A stretch of DNA of 64,000 bases from Maylandia zebra. Its lineage: Eukaryota; Chordata; Actinopteri; Cichliformes; Cichlidae. Below, piece by piece: positions 1-11,398 of the stretch (positions are counted from its first letter, which is position 1; each line of letters begins with the position of its first letter). A program made the translations under genes and the position numbers. The notes beneath the pieces are model-generated. The model had not been told where the DNA came from, searched no databases, and saw only the letters and a list, made by a program, of their open reading frames with translations. The DNA lies in the NCBI RefSeq assembly GCF_041146795.1, contig NC_135177.1, forward strand, positions 17,876,560 through 17,940,559, given 5' to 3'.

Positions 1-640
1 ACAGAAAACAAATACTTATTGTATATAAGAAGAGTGAAGAAGTGGGACGGACATTAAGTCCCACATTCATTTTCTTGAATCTCAAGTAAACTTAGACAAT
101 GATCATTTCCAAAAAGAAAGACAATATAGTGCAACATCATACTAAAGAATTCCACACAACAAGGCAATAAGTTTAAATATTTGGGTATTACTGTGAGTAA
201 TGAAGATTGTTACGTAAAATCAAGATTTGGATTGCAAAAGGAAAGAAAGCTACCTCTGCAAGGACTACAGTTGATTGACAAATTTCCTTCAAGACAAGAA
301 AGAGAGTCCTAGATGTCTACATCACACCTATCTTCATGTATGGAAGCAAAGAACGACCGACTAATGCAGAGGTTTTAAAATGCGCACACACCAAAAGATC
401 ATTAAATAAAACATCAGAGAGACAAGCAAGACTCTCTGGGACAAGTACTGAAAAAGGACAATTGGAATTAAATCTGGAAAAGATTGAAGGGAACAAAGAC
501 AAGGCAGAAGGCGAGAAACCGTCACTGGCAGAATACAAGACCGAAGGAAGAAAACACCAAATGAGTTGCTGGACTGTGTGAGAGAGAGGGCATCTAGTCT
601 AAACGCCAATGCCATCCAATAAGACACTTAAGAAGAAGAA
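1..640 (+). mobile_element. Degraded non-LTR retrotransposon (LINE) 3' part
   Basis: Translation near 165-350 gives a decayed reverse-transcriptase C-terminal pattern: KYLGITVSNED, then a MYGSKE-like stretch after a stop. This resembles the usual LINE pattern YLGS.IS...R.....LL..YGSE. The copy ends around 635 in a short AAG-rich tail. There are several stops and no intact ORF. It lies where the coding exon of the receptor served by the first exon at 1697 would otherwise be expected, so it may have lengthened that intron. The clade is not determined. Confidence 0.5.
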
Positions 641-1696
641 AATATGTATGGCTCTTCTGTCAGGTGTGGGTTGATGTGCAGTAGAAGAATATCAGAACAA
701 ACTGTGACACATTAATACAACCTAGACTAAACTATGTGTATTTAATATGCTCAATTAAACTTAATATGCTCAATTAAAAAAGATCATTTAAATGATAGGT
801 GATATTTTTCAGCTTTGTTGGCCACTTGTTGACTGACCCATGAAAAGTGGTTTCTCAGTTTACTAAATAAAATAACTATTAAAGGGTTTTTGACAATCCA
901 ATCACAGGTTTACCTAATCGTCCATTTGATGTACTAAACGTTGGGCAATTACATCCATCATAATGGTCATGATGGCTGTGTGGGTTTGGGTGAGAATGTG
1001 GACTTTAATACTCACTGTGCAGTTGTTGAGCAACACTATGTCAATGGAATTGGAAAAAACCCCAAATTAAATTACTGCTTGTTTTTCTTCAGTGAAAAAG
1101 ACCTTTACTTAACCTCTAGGTCTGACAGATGATAACAAACTTCTGCAGTTACTCTAACTGCTTGCACCATGCTATATTTGGCTGCCTACATTTATGTCTG
1201 CCTGCAGCTTGGTTTAGATGTATTAGTCAACACATTTTGACGAATAAAGAGGTCAAAGAAGTTATAACTGTGCAAAGAACCTTACCGGCAATTACTTTAA
1301 AAGTCACTACCCTCATGAAAGTAATGCTGTCTCTTAAGTTCAGTGGTTTAACTTAATTTTAAGAAATTAGCCTATTTGATTATTTAACACTACACTTCCA
1401 GTGAATAACTATCCCAGCAGTCAGTGTTTCTACGTTATGCAATAGTGTAAAAAATGAATTTCCTTCTTTTTAATTTTTTTTATATATGTATAAATATATA
1501 TTCCATCCATTCATGCATGCATATAGATATTCAGGGAACTGAATTTTTGGGGGCTGAATCTTGAAAATGTATTAATCATGAGTGACTTAGTAATTAAAAA
1601 CTGGGAAAGTCTTAAGTGTCAGAGGTTTATCTATTAAAAAGTAAATACATGATGATTTTACAATCGTACAACAGCAAAGTAACAAAGACGGCATAC
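641..1696. other. Intergenic or intronic stretch, no gene seen
   Basis: No supported ORF. It is probably intron of a receptor gene that continues beyond the left edge, because it lies downstream (minus strand) of the first exon at 1697. The stretch 1180-1330 resembles 15990-16080, with shared words around GAACCTTAC and AATTACTTTAA. That suggests old duplicated flank of the receptor array. Confidence 0.4.
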
Positions 1697-1835
1697 CTTT
1701 AGTAAAGCTCTCTTGTTGGTTGTTGAAGAATCTTCTGCAGATGAATGCCTCATCAAACTCTGACAGGTTATTATAACTGAGACTAATTTGTGGGTCGTAT
1801 TTTGCCATTTATAACAAGGCAGATCCACCGGAAGT
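1697..1835 (-). promoter_or_regulatory. Promoter and non-coding exon 1 of a receptor gene left of the window
   Basis: On the minus strand an exon of about 80 bases ends at 1697 with the donor AAAG|GTATGC. It is clearly homologous to the first exons at 13925 and 52871; all share a core like CAACAACCAACAA. A TATA-like ATTTATAA (1807-1814) sits about 30 bases upstream of the expected start. An ETS-type site ACCGGAAGT (1827-1835) lies next to it and is conserved beside two of the related promoters. No matching coding exon is inside the window, so that exon should lie to the left. Confidence 0.6.
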
Positions 1836-1969
1836 TTGCAAAAGTTTGCAGACAAATGAAAGAGAAAGAAAAAATGAGAGACAGCACTGTTGCATTGTCT
1901 TCAGCATGGCCTTAGTATCACTATCTTATTTTGCCATTTTCCTCCAGTTTCTTTCTTAACTCTCTAAGG

Positions 1970-2216
1970 CAGTGGTTCTCATACCTTTCACAATGAGTAT
2001 CACCTCATGACATATATGGCTCTTGAAGTACCACCCTTATGACTGACATTAAAGTACAGCAGTACACCACATACAGTTCACACGAGACAATTTTATTTCT
2101 TATATAAATGTTATTTATTTTAACTGTCATAAACAGGATGTGACAAGTGATAATACCACTTGTCAAATCCTAATACCACTAGAGGGAGCTCACATACCAC
2201 AGCTTGAGAACCAGTG
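1970..2216. mobile_element. hAT-type MITE, 247 bp, 8-bp target duplication
   Basis: Terminal inverted repeats begin CAGTGGTTCTCA at the left and end TGAGAACCAGTG at the right, with one mismatch. The element is flanked by the 8-bp direct repeat CTCTAAGG (1962-1969 and 2217-2224). An 8-bp duplication and CAGTG ends are typical of hAT elements. There is no coding capacity. It carries the word CCACTAGAGGGAGC (2176-2189), which resembles a CTCF core. Confidence 0.85.
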
Positions 2217-2224
2217 CTCTAAGG

Positions 2225-3540
2225 CAGCTGTGCTATGAAACAATCTGAGGAAAACCAAGGTATCTCCACAGTCAGTGGCATATATTATAAAACAGTACAG
2301 ATTGTAAAACATGAACCTTTCAGCTCATTGTACCTACATTCCTAATGGGTTTCTTTCTTTCTTTCCTTGTTTTTACTCAAGAGCATTCACACTGAATTAG
2401 GTTACAGATGTGGGTTACAGAATAATTATTACCTCTATAAAGTCACCACCTATAAAAAGTCTTTAAATGTTATAAAGCATAAAGGAAAGACTTACCAGAT
2501 CTCTAGGAAAGTACAACTGAATTGGGCAGAGAAAGAACAAGGTGTTTAATGAATCCGCTGGTGTGGAAGTACGGAAAGGTTTTCAAAGGAAGAGGTTGTT
2601 AGGTTGGCTCAGGTTTACTGATTTGGAGATAAAGTTAAGGGGGTGAGGCTGAGATGGTTTTAAGACGTGCAGAGGAGGTGGATAACTAAAGGGACCAACA
2701 ACAGAAGAAAATCGAGCATTGAGCAACAGAAATCAGAATGAAAACTGTTTTTCCCTGTCTATCAACATCCTGTTTTGCAGTCTTGTTTAACTCTACTTCT
2801 TACTCTAAAAGTCAACTGTCCACTTCTTGTATTTTTTCATGTCATGGAATAATTCCATGACATTGCAAGGAATTGTAAAACTGCTTGTGGAAACACCTTA
2901 TGTGTTGTGATCAGAATGTAAACTGTAGACCTACAATATGAGCGGGAAAGCAGTTAAGCTAAAAATATGTTATTGATCGAAATGTTATTCACAAAAACAA
3001 CTAAAAACATTTTGTCAAGTGTTCATAAATAAGTTTAAATTATATGGTAATATAAAATATATACCAAAGCTGCTGAGTTTGTTATGATTTTGTGATTCAT
3101 TATTTTGGATTCAATAGATTTTAGGACTATCAGCTGTGTACCAACCTGACTTCTGCACAACACAACTGATGGAGTTCATCATGAAGCGCATTGAGAGTAG
3201 ACCAAGAGTTCACAGCACTGTCAATAAAGCAAAGAGTGGCTGCTTTGAGTAATCTAAAATATAAGACATATTTATCAATTTATTTATCATATATTTAATG
3301 TCTTCAGTGTGTATCTACAATGTAGAAAGTGAAAATAACGAATTACATGAGAAAGTTTGTTCAAACTAATGACTGGTAGTGTATATATGAAGCAATCCAA
3401 GAAATATAAAGTCAAACACAAGCAGGCAGTATTCAGTATGACATGAAAACTAACCCAAACCCAATATGACAGGGAAAGTAAAACTACAAAAAAGACACAA
3501 CAATCAAAGTAGAGCAGAAAGTCACTGACAAACATTTAGA
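2225..3540. other. Intergenic, array-derived flank without a gene
   Basis: No supported gene. A block near 2750-2845 (words like ATCAACATCCTGTTTTGCAG) is repeated in diverged form at about 14105-14180 and 53660-53740. Each copy lies upstream of a receptor first exon, so this is duplicated 5' flank rather than a dispersed repeat. Confidence 0.5.
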
Positions 3541-3770
3541 GTAGACTCTGGTACAATACAATTCTATTAGTACCTACTCAGATTGACTTGACATGGTTCA
3601 CCATGGTTTTCAGGTTTTTCCATTAGGCCATAGAACCTGATACCAGGTACATTTTTAGAACCTGCTCGGCTGGGGTTCCAAGCGATCCGACCAGGTACTA
3701 AATTGTGACGTTGTCAGACTGCATGTCACCGATTGGCTGGCTAGTAGTTTTCACTCGATGAGTCATGAGA
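3541..3770. repeat. Probable non-autonomous DNA element fragment
   Basis: The stretch around GTACCTACTCAGATTGACTT and GAACCTGATACCAGGTAC is GC-richer than its surroundings and resembles fish PIF/Harbinger-type MITE sequence. Clear inverted ends and target duplications were not found, so the class is tentative. From 3771 to about 4315 nothing recognisable is seen. Confidence 0.3.
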
Positions 3771-4317
3771 GCATTTTGCTCACAAAAATCAAAACTTTTT
3801 TTAAAGCCCATTTTTAAGTTTATTCATAGTCTTCGTAATTTCTGAGATCATTCCACAGTTTATTGATATAGCCTTTTTTTCCATTTGCCCATCTTTACTT
3901 CTTCTGCCTATTTAAGGTAATCTTGTCTCAGTCTTGTTACTGACTTGTTGCCAGTTAACCCAATTAGTTGCAAAATGTTTCCTCAAGCGGTTTCTTTTTA
4001 GAATGACTTACTTTCCAGCCTTTTGTTACCCTGTCCCAACTTTTCTGTTGCTGCCCTTAAATAAAAAAACAACAACAACAACCAATTTTTGTCATGAATA
4101 GTAAAATGTCGCTTATCATAAATTAAGTTATCATAAATTAATATCTCTAGAAAATTAAAACCGCCGCCCAAGCATACAGATCACTAATAATTATAGCTCA
4201 CTAATGATTATTTACTTTCCTTGACCGCAAGTAAAGACATGTTGATTCATAGAGTTCATGGAATTTTACGATTCATGAGAGGCACGGAAAAATTAGAATA
4301 TAAACAAGCGTGCTGAT

Positions 4318-6036
4318 CCACACCCGTGTGCACACAGGTGTACACACGGGTGTTCACAGACACAAACTACACCCTTCTTGGCTGCTACGTCAAAGCACAT
4401 TGTGCGCTGTCAATCTTGCGTACTGCACAATAACATGCAATATTTAGTATCTACTGTTATCTACTGTTAACTAGTTTATTGTGATGGTGTTGTATTTAGT
4501 ATGTTGCTCTTTTTTGTTTGTTTTCTCTTCTATTTTTTCTTATCCCCATACAGGTGATCCAGGTGTTTTGTTTGTTTTTCTTTTTTTTTCTTCCCCCCTT
4601 TCTCACCATCTCATCTCTCCCTCTCATTCTTTCATTCTTTCTCCCTCTCCTATCCCCAGTCATGTCTGTCCCGTCTGTAACAACCAAATATCAAATCAAA
4701 TAAATGCATAATTATAATAAAGGTCAATCAAATGGACCAATATGGCAAGGCCATGATAGAATAGAATAGAATAGAATTCAACTTTATTGTCATTGCACAT
4801 GCACAGGTACAGGGCAACGAAATGCAGTTTGCATCCATCCAGAAGTGCTTTAGTGATATAGATATATTACAATATATATTAGCAATAGTATAGATATGTA
4901 AGTATACTACAGAAATGGGTCTATTATGGTATGTTATAATGTACACGGTATGAAGTATGTTGTGAATATTCTATAACTAAGTATGTAAAGGCTGTAGTGA
5001 GTACAAGCTATGTACAGGCTATGAACAGGATATAAATATGAAAAACTATACAGAATATGAAATAAATAACTTTACAGAAATCTGAGATATACAGCTATAC
5101 AGAAATGGGAACTATGCAAGTTGTAAACAGTTGTAGGATTAAAGATTATTGAATGTACAGAATGATTATTTACACAGAGCTATACAGTAGTGCAGTTAAG
5201 ATAAGTGAGGGTGTAGATAGTTTCTACAGAGGCTATATAAAGTGCTAGTGGTTGTGAGTGGTGGTTCAGTCCATGTTATTATTGTGTGTTTGAGGGTACA
5301 GTTGTCCATTGTGGGTGTGTGTATGTTCAGTCCATGAGTTTAACGTGGGTCAGATGTCAGGAGGCAGAGTTCAGGAGTCTGACAGCTGTGGGGAAGAAGC
5401 TGTTCCGGTACCTGGTGGTCTTAGTCCGGAGGCTCCTGTGGCGCCTCCCAGAGGGCAGGAGGGTGAAGAGTCCATGTGATGGGTGACTGGGGTCTTTGAT
5501 GATTTTCCCAGCCCTTTTCAGACACCGCTTCCTGTAGATGTCTTTTATGGCAGGAAGTGGTGCTCCGGCGATGCGCTGGGCAGTTTTCACGACCCTCTGC
5601 AACGCCTTCCGGTCCGAGGCAGAGCAGTTCCCGTACCAGACTGTTATACAGTTGGTCAGGATGCTCTCGATGGTGCAACGATAGAAGTTCACCAGGATGT
5701 CTGAGGACAGGTGGTTCTTCCTCAGGGTCCTCAAGAAGAAGAGGCGCTGGTGAGCCTTCTTGACCAGCTTGGAGCAGTTGGTCGTCCAGGTGAGATCCTC
5801 GGAGATGTGGACTCCCAGGAACTTGAAGCTGCTCACACGCTCCACAGCCGTCCCCTTAATGTGGATGGGTGGATGTGGGTCAGCATTCCTCCTGTAGTCC
5901 ACGATGAGCTCCTTGGTCTTCTCGGTGTTAAGCAGCAGAGGATGATGATGCAGTTGGTAAAGTAAATCTGCTTGGCATCTTTCTTAGCCTTCAGACAACA
6001 ATTCTGATGGCTAAAGATCCAAACAGGACAGGCAAA
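4318..6036 (+). mobile_element. Poly(A) retroposon copy, split by an L2 insertion
   Basis: The pieces 4318-4755 and about 5945-6036 together match, in order, the minus-strand retroposon at 41130-43921. The shared order is a block reading ACACCCTTCTTGGCTGCTAC, then a pyrimidine-rich part, then GGCAAGGC, GGTAAAGTAAATC, GACAACAATTCTGATGGC and a terminal A-run near 6030. The left side is 5' truncated. The gap between the pieces is a minus-strand L2. No long ORF is left. The family is unclassified; these could be LINE 3' regions. Confidence 0.6.
4756..5944 (-). mobile_element. L2-like LINE 3' fragment with reverse-transcriptase C-terminus
   Basis: The minus-strand ORF 5357-5902 (about 180 aa) carries the C-terminal part of an L2/CR1-type reverse transcriptase: SFKFLGVHIS, then HQRLFFLRTLRKNHL, FYRCTIESIL, WYGNCSASDRKALQRVV, and a terminal LLPSGRRHRSL...FFPTAVRLLNSA. 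The catalytic palm upstream is missing (5' truncation). The 3' end reads CAATAAAGTTGAATTC, followed by a short tandem repeat of about four 5-bp units (4756-4777). That is the typical end of L2-group elements. It was inserted into the retroposon that surrounds it. Several related pieces occur in this window (18268, 43981). Confidence 0.8.
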
Positions 6037-6172
6037 AAAAAAGAATATAAACATTTGTGTGCTGATCCTAATAGTGGTAACATATCTCACAGATGTCACT
6101 GTGACTTTCAGTTTGGAAATAAACATGAAAAAGGAACACCAAAGGTTTCAGGAAATAACAGTTTTGAAATAT

Positions 6173-6270
6173 GGGGTAGCATGATGGTTAACACTGTTGC
6201 CTCACAGCAAGAGAGTCCTGTTTTCAGATCGACTGTGTGACCGAGGCCCTTTCTGTGTGGAGTTGAACCA
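6173..6270 (+). mobile_element. tRNA-derived SINE, 5' fragment
   Basis: The words GTAGCATGATGGTTAACACTG and TGTTGCCTCACAGCAAGAG, followed by CCTTTCTGTGTGGAG, match the head of the SINE at 10373. Only the head is kept. The B-box region (near CAGATCGACTG) is mutated. Confidence 0.55.
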
Positions 6271-7491
6271 TGAGAAGGTGGTATTCATAAAACTATTAGA
6301 AACAAAAATAAGACAATGCAGTTATTTGTTTTCTTTTTAAAAAATGTGTTTTTAATAAAAATGGAAGTGTAACTGCCTGTCCTTTCACTCAAAGTGGCAT
6401 TTGTTATGTGTATCATAATAGTTGTCGCTGCCCGGAGTTGGGTGAGAAAGTTCAGTCCAATAATCACCGTGTAGCAGCTGAGCAAATGTACGTTAATGAA
6501 TGTAAAACTAAATTATGATTCCCATCAAATAAGAATGAAATAAAGAAACAAAATGCCCATTTCTTATCCACTAGGTCTTACAGAGTTCAACCAAAACCAA
6601 AACTATATCATGAACTACCACAGTTACTCAATACATGTGGCTTCTTGATCCATGTTGTTTTGCATGTCTGTATTTATGTGTGTGTGCAAGTTACTTTAGC
6701 CTGTATGAATTCCCTTCTCATAGTCACATGGATATGTAACCTTTTCTTTTCACTTGTTTACTTTACGAAGAACTTTGAACTTTCAGGTTTTGATTAATCC
6801 CCTATTCAACAAGTTTCCAGTCCGATTTATGTGCAAACTAGATAATAGGTGTTTTGTTATATATGTTTGAGTAGTAGTTATATATTTCTTGCCTTATCTA
6901 TTTTTGAAGAGGTTTTTCAAGCGGCCATGCAAAACCTACTTACACATGAGACACTATTAGAAACACATTTCAGTGCAGTTTCAGTGCAACTCCTTGGTGT
7001 GAAGGGGGGTGTTGAAGGTAGACTGGTACACCCTGACACTAACACAGAGCATAACCAAGGAGCGGCTGCCTTAGGAATGTGTGGGGGTTATGGGAGGATG
7101 GTGCTCCTGTATTTGTGATACTGCAGCAAGGTACAGACAGGACTAACCAGGGAGGGCTAAAGTTTAAACCATGGCCTCTCTCCATTGATAGCCAATCACA
7201 AGTATTTTCTGTTTTGAATATATCATTTTAGTTACTAATTGTACAGGACTTCTGGGTGTGCACACTGCTTGACACTGAGAAGTCCACAGTCCTGGGATAT
7301 CGAAAAACATGGGGAATTTGTTTATTTCACATCTAGTTGCTAGTCAATACAATATGCTGCCAGATCCCAGAATACACGTGTATGTTACAGTCACAACTTT
7401 TCTTTAACAGTCTCAGCATTTTTCCTTCCTTGTTTTTATGGGTATTTCTCCAAAACATGCATTAATCACAATTGTTGATTCTCTGGTATAT

Positions 7492-7527
<36 letters not shown>

Positions 7528-7774
7528 CATTCTTGAGAATTCTGTATTGCTAGCAATGCAATGGATCATTATTTCACAGGGGAGTATTATCAAGATGTGA
7601 CAATAGCAAAAGTGGCCAGTAGGTGTCACTGTCAAGCTTGGTTTCAGATTGTTTTGAAACTTTTACGGCTTTGAATGTGTCATTTTTTTCCTCAAAGCCT
7701 TGTTTTGCTCATTACTGGCAAACACTGAAGTTGCTCCAAGAACAGGTGCATGATCACTTACAGATAAGTGGGGA
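6271..7774. other. Intergenic, one AAT microsatellite
   Basis: No supported gene. A trinucleotide run (TAA)n occupies about 7490-7525. The word GGCCAGTAGGTGTCACT near 7613 resembles a CTCF core. The rest looks unique. Confidence 0.4.
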
Positions 7775-7960
7775 GCAGTGTTGGTCAAGTTACTTGAAAA
7801 AAGTAATCAGTAACTAATTGCTGATTAAGATATATAGAAAAGGATTCAAAGCAAACTGATCAGAGTGTTAATGATACTACTCAGAAACGTTTTTGTAAAG
7901 GACTCTGTGCGATAACGCAGTTATTTTGTATATTCATAGACAGAAAACAAAGTAACCACG
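7775..7960. mobile_element. hAT remnant, left terminus
   Basis: Begins CAGTGTTGGTCAAGTTACTT, followed by repeated AGTAA/GTAAC words. These match the terminus of the foldback element at 36603 and the copy at 51623. The right boundary and target duplication could not be fixed. Confidence 0.5.
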
Positions 7961-8201
7961 TGGGTTAACAGTGTGATTTGATGTTGTGGTTTTTGTTACG
8001 AGATAATTGTGGAGAAAAAGATAAAAGAATGTGTACATGAGCATAAAGGATAAATACGGAAATTCTGTTTAACAAAGTGAAATAAAGGAAGCAGAACTCA
8101 CATCTCCCGTATCTACCTTTTGTATATAAATCAGAGCCACCCGAAGGCAGTTTTCCTCTTTAGACTGCTGCCCTTTAACACTGAAGCATTTATATAAAAC
8201 A

Positions 8202-8215
8202 GCTCCCTCTGCTGG
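8202..8215 (-). promoter_or_regulatory. CTCF-like core motif in the 3' flank of receptor B
   Basis: The minus strand reads CCAGCAGAGGGAGC, one base off the degenerate CTCF core CCASYAGRKGGC. Similar words with related flanking sequence occur in the 3' flanks of C (22194-22207) and D (49704-49717), and a shorter match lies beyond E (55577-55589). Binding is not shown. Confidence 0.35.
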
Positions 8216-8289
8216 TATATGTAATGTGTTTTCTGTGATTTTAATGATTTCTCATCAAATGAGTTGTAGAACTAGCTGTTATGTTCCCC

Positions 8290-9127
8290 TAAAAGGGTCC
8301 AGGCGATTAGGGAGAGTAACAAAAAGTGTCCGGGTCGGAAAAAGGAGACAGAGAGGCAAAATGATTAAATTAAAGAGTTTTATTAAAGTTTCTATTAATA
8401 ACTCAACTAAAAGAGATGGACAAGTCACTATCACCATTTAAAGAAACAAAACAAAACTCAAGCGTCGGTCAGTAAACTGAAAAGTAAGTCAGAAAAGGGT
8501 TAGTAACCAAACACACTCCTCTCCACCAAGCAGGAGCAAACAATCACAAGATTCAGCTCACTAGCTGCAACCACCAAACACTCACACAGCTCACTAGATA
8601 AAACCCGTCACATGGCACTCTGGCACCAGAGCTTACTCACCTTTCTCTGCCTTTAAATACCTTTAATTGCTGATGTGAGTCAGCTGTACAAAAGAAAAAT
8701 GTGGCACCTAAGGCAGGAGAGACATCTGTGACAAACGATACTACCAATGAAGCACCATCAGAACTAATGAAGCACCACTCTCATGTTTCGCAGGTGGGAC
8801 GCAGATAGACTCAAAGGCAGGCTGACATAGACCGAATAAAAGAGTCCAGGGAAACAAAGTCCATTCCGTGAAACAGCAAAGTAACCAGCAAGTTCCCAAT
8901 AAAGGAGTAAGGGGGGGACAAGGAAGACCGCTGGAAAGAAAACGCAGTTATATGCCAACAGTAAGGGGATAATCGGTGGGGGTGGGGGGCTGAACTGAAA
9001 ACCAGAAGGCACAAAAACTATCAAAATGAAGCAGGAAGAAGACAAGAAACACAGAGACAACACAGAGTTCTGAAATTAGGAAGGTGAAAATAGGAGAGAC
9101 AGGATAAACTTACAATTAATGAACAAA
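8290..9127. repeat. LTR-like sequence and dispersed repeat interrupted by a hAT element
   Basis: 8290-8750 has LTR-like features: AGTTTTATTAAAG (an antisense polyadenylation-like region), a TTTAAATACC box and a purine-rich stretch. No paired LTR or internal coding region is seen. 8760-9127 and about 10800-10990 look like two halves of one A-rich repeat of the type seen at 23780-24300, separated by the hAT insertion at 9136. Confidence 0.35.
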
Positions 9128-9135
9128 TTTTGGAC

Positions 9136-10791
9136 CAGAGATGGACCGATCCAATATTACGTATCGGTATCGGTCTGATACTGACCTAAATTACTGGATC
9201 GGATATCAGAGAGAAATAAAAAAATTAATCCGATCCATTAAATATCACAAAAGCACCTCAGAAAACTTGCGACATGGCGTAACTCAGCTCATAACCTTAG
9301 CACGTGGGAGCTGTATGCGTCATGCAAGTGCAAGACCTGTCGGTGGTTTGGTTGAGCATTTGAAGCCTCACTACCAAACCAGCATTTCATCTCCGAGGAA
9401 GTTATCCCAGAGAGAAGTAAAGCAAGTGTTTACGTTCATCTCTGAATGTTTCTAAAGCATTCCCACGTTAAGCTTAACAACCGATATATGGAGCGACTGC
9501 CTCTTCTCTCCCCCTCCCTCTCCTGCTGCTACTTCAATCATGAAACTGATCAATGATCAGCTGATCGGCTCCCGTCTCTTGTTTGTTTTTGATCAACTTT
9601 GCGCCAGAACGAGGAAACCAGCTGCTAAACAACAGCAGCACGTTTAAGCTTGATAAGCTGTTGTTAGAATTTATTGACAGCTGGTAACTGTGCAGGGGCG
9701 GGTCTAGCAAAGTTTTGCCAGGGGGGCAGGTAGGGCATTAACGGGGAAGGGGGGCGGTTCACCATGAAAAATGAAGTGGAGATCTCATTTAAAATAGCTA
9801 GCTTTTAATAAATAATTATCTGAATCTTACACCCAAAGTTTTAATCTCTTGTAAAATGTATAGAAGTCCATTACTGTATATAGTAACTATTAAGTCTAAT
9901 ATACTCTAGTAAGCTATAGTACTTTTTCCTTTGGGACAGTACCATCTGTGCAGTCTGCAGTTCTGTTGAAGAAAGATGTTGAATCGATTTAATTATTGTG
10001 GAAAAATAATTGATTTCTGTGAATTTTCTTTTACACGTGCATTAAATTAAAGTTGATTATGTCGATTAATGCATCACGAAGCGGAGGGTGGGGGGTGGTT
10101 CCCTATTTTTTTTTGGTGGCAATCCTATTAATTAGGTTGCTTAATATTTCTGATAAGTACTGTTTAAAATACCAGAATAGGGAGGATCGTGTAGGTTACC
10201 TTTATTAGATTGATCAGTATTGCTGAACTATAAAATAGTTTTTGCATACAGGCATAACAGAATAGCTTTAGTGTTTGTTTTTTTTACTTGAGTATGAACT
10301 TATACAAAATGCAGCAAGATATTTTATTGATTAAAAAATACACTATATCGGATTCATATAGGTATATATATAGGGCAGCACGGTGGCACGGTGGTTAGCA
10401 CTGTTGCCGCACAGCAAGAAGGTCCTGAGTTCAATTCCACCATCAGGCCGGGGTCTTTCTGTGTGGAGTTTGCATGTTCTCCTCGTGTTTGCGTGGGTTT
10501 TCTCTGGGTACTCCGGCTTCCTCCCACCGTCCAAAGACATGCAGCTTGTGGGGATAGGTTAATTGATTAATCCAAATTGTCACTAGGTGTGAATGTGAGT
10601 GTGAATGGTTGTCTGTCCCTATGTGTTATCCCTGCGACAGACTGGCGACCTGTCCAGGGTGTACCCCGCCTTTCGCCCTATGACAGCTGGGATAGGCTCC
10701 AGCGCCCCCCGCGACCCTGAAAAGGATAAGCGGAAGAGGATGGATGGATGGATGGTATCGGACACAAAAAAGTGGTATCGTGCCATCTCTA
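9136..10791 (+). mobile_element. Degraded hAT transposon with nested repeats
   Basis: The left end CAGAGATGG and the right end CCATCTCTA form imperfect inverted termini. The flanks TTTTGGAC (9128-9135) and CTTTGGAC (10792-10799) are an 8-bp target duplication with one mismatch. Inside, translation gives decayed hAT transposase words, such as HLKPHYQ near 9365 and LTTDIWSD near 9475, with stops between. From about 9690 another unclassified repeat replaces the interior. It shares a 45-bp stretch (around 9785-9830) with 37160-37205. A SINE sits at 10373. No active transposase remains. Confidence 0.7.
10373..10755 (+). mobile_element. tRNA-derived SINE, near full length
   Basis: The head has a pol III A-box-like TGGTTAGCACTG (10392-10403) and a B-box-like GAGTTCAATTCC (10427-10438) at tRNA-like spacing. 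A body about 300 bp long follows. The copy ends in a (GGAT)n tail near 10738-10754. This organisation is typical of a tRNA-headed SINE that borrows a LINE tail. It lies within the hAT element at 9136. Confidence 0.7.
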
Positions 10792-11398
10792 CTTTGGACA
10801 CAGAGAAAACTAGGTTCTAAAATAAGTAAAACTAAGAAAACATAAACACAAAACTGAGACAACCAGAAAGAAAACAATCCATTTCCACAATTTGTAAATA
10901 AAAGTACAAAACCCAATATAAATAAACACAAATACAAAAATTATTGCGAAAATAAAAACTTGGGCAAAAGATACAGGGACTGAGACAATCGCAGGTAGTA
11001 TAGATGGATATATCAAGTTGCTCCTGTTTGTCACTTTTTGTGTTTCTCACTTGTTTTTGGTACATATGGAGAATACTGTGCGTAATAGGGATTGCATTAT
11101 TTTGTTTTTTGATTAAGAATGTTAAGAAGTTACACTAAAATATTTTAGCATTCCAAAGTGTTTCAAATGCCCCCAGAAATGTTAACTTGCTGTACAATAT
11201 CACAGTAATAATATATAATATAGTTAAAAAAGAGAATGCTTTTGATCAACATTCCTAAAATTAATTAATTAATATTATTAAATCTTAAGAGATGAACTCT
11301 ATAATTTGAGAGGATCCATGAATTTAAAGAAAAGGTAATTTGTTAGACACAGTTAAAGTCACTATGTACAGTACAATGTATTTATCTCTTTAATCGCA

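Noticed and set aside
1587-1808. Minus-strand 73-aa frame starting MAKYDPQ
   Set aside because: Begins upstream of the inferred transcription start (at the TATA box) and reads through the splice donor; it is a by-product of exon 1.
7490-7525. Regularly spaced repeats as a CRISPR-like array
   Set aside because: These and similar tracts (53943, 54701, 40658) are simple microsatellites without spacers; the genome is a vertebrate.
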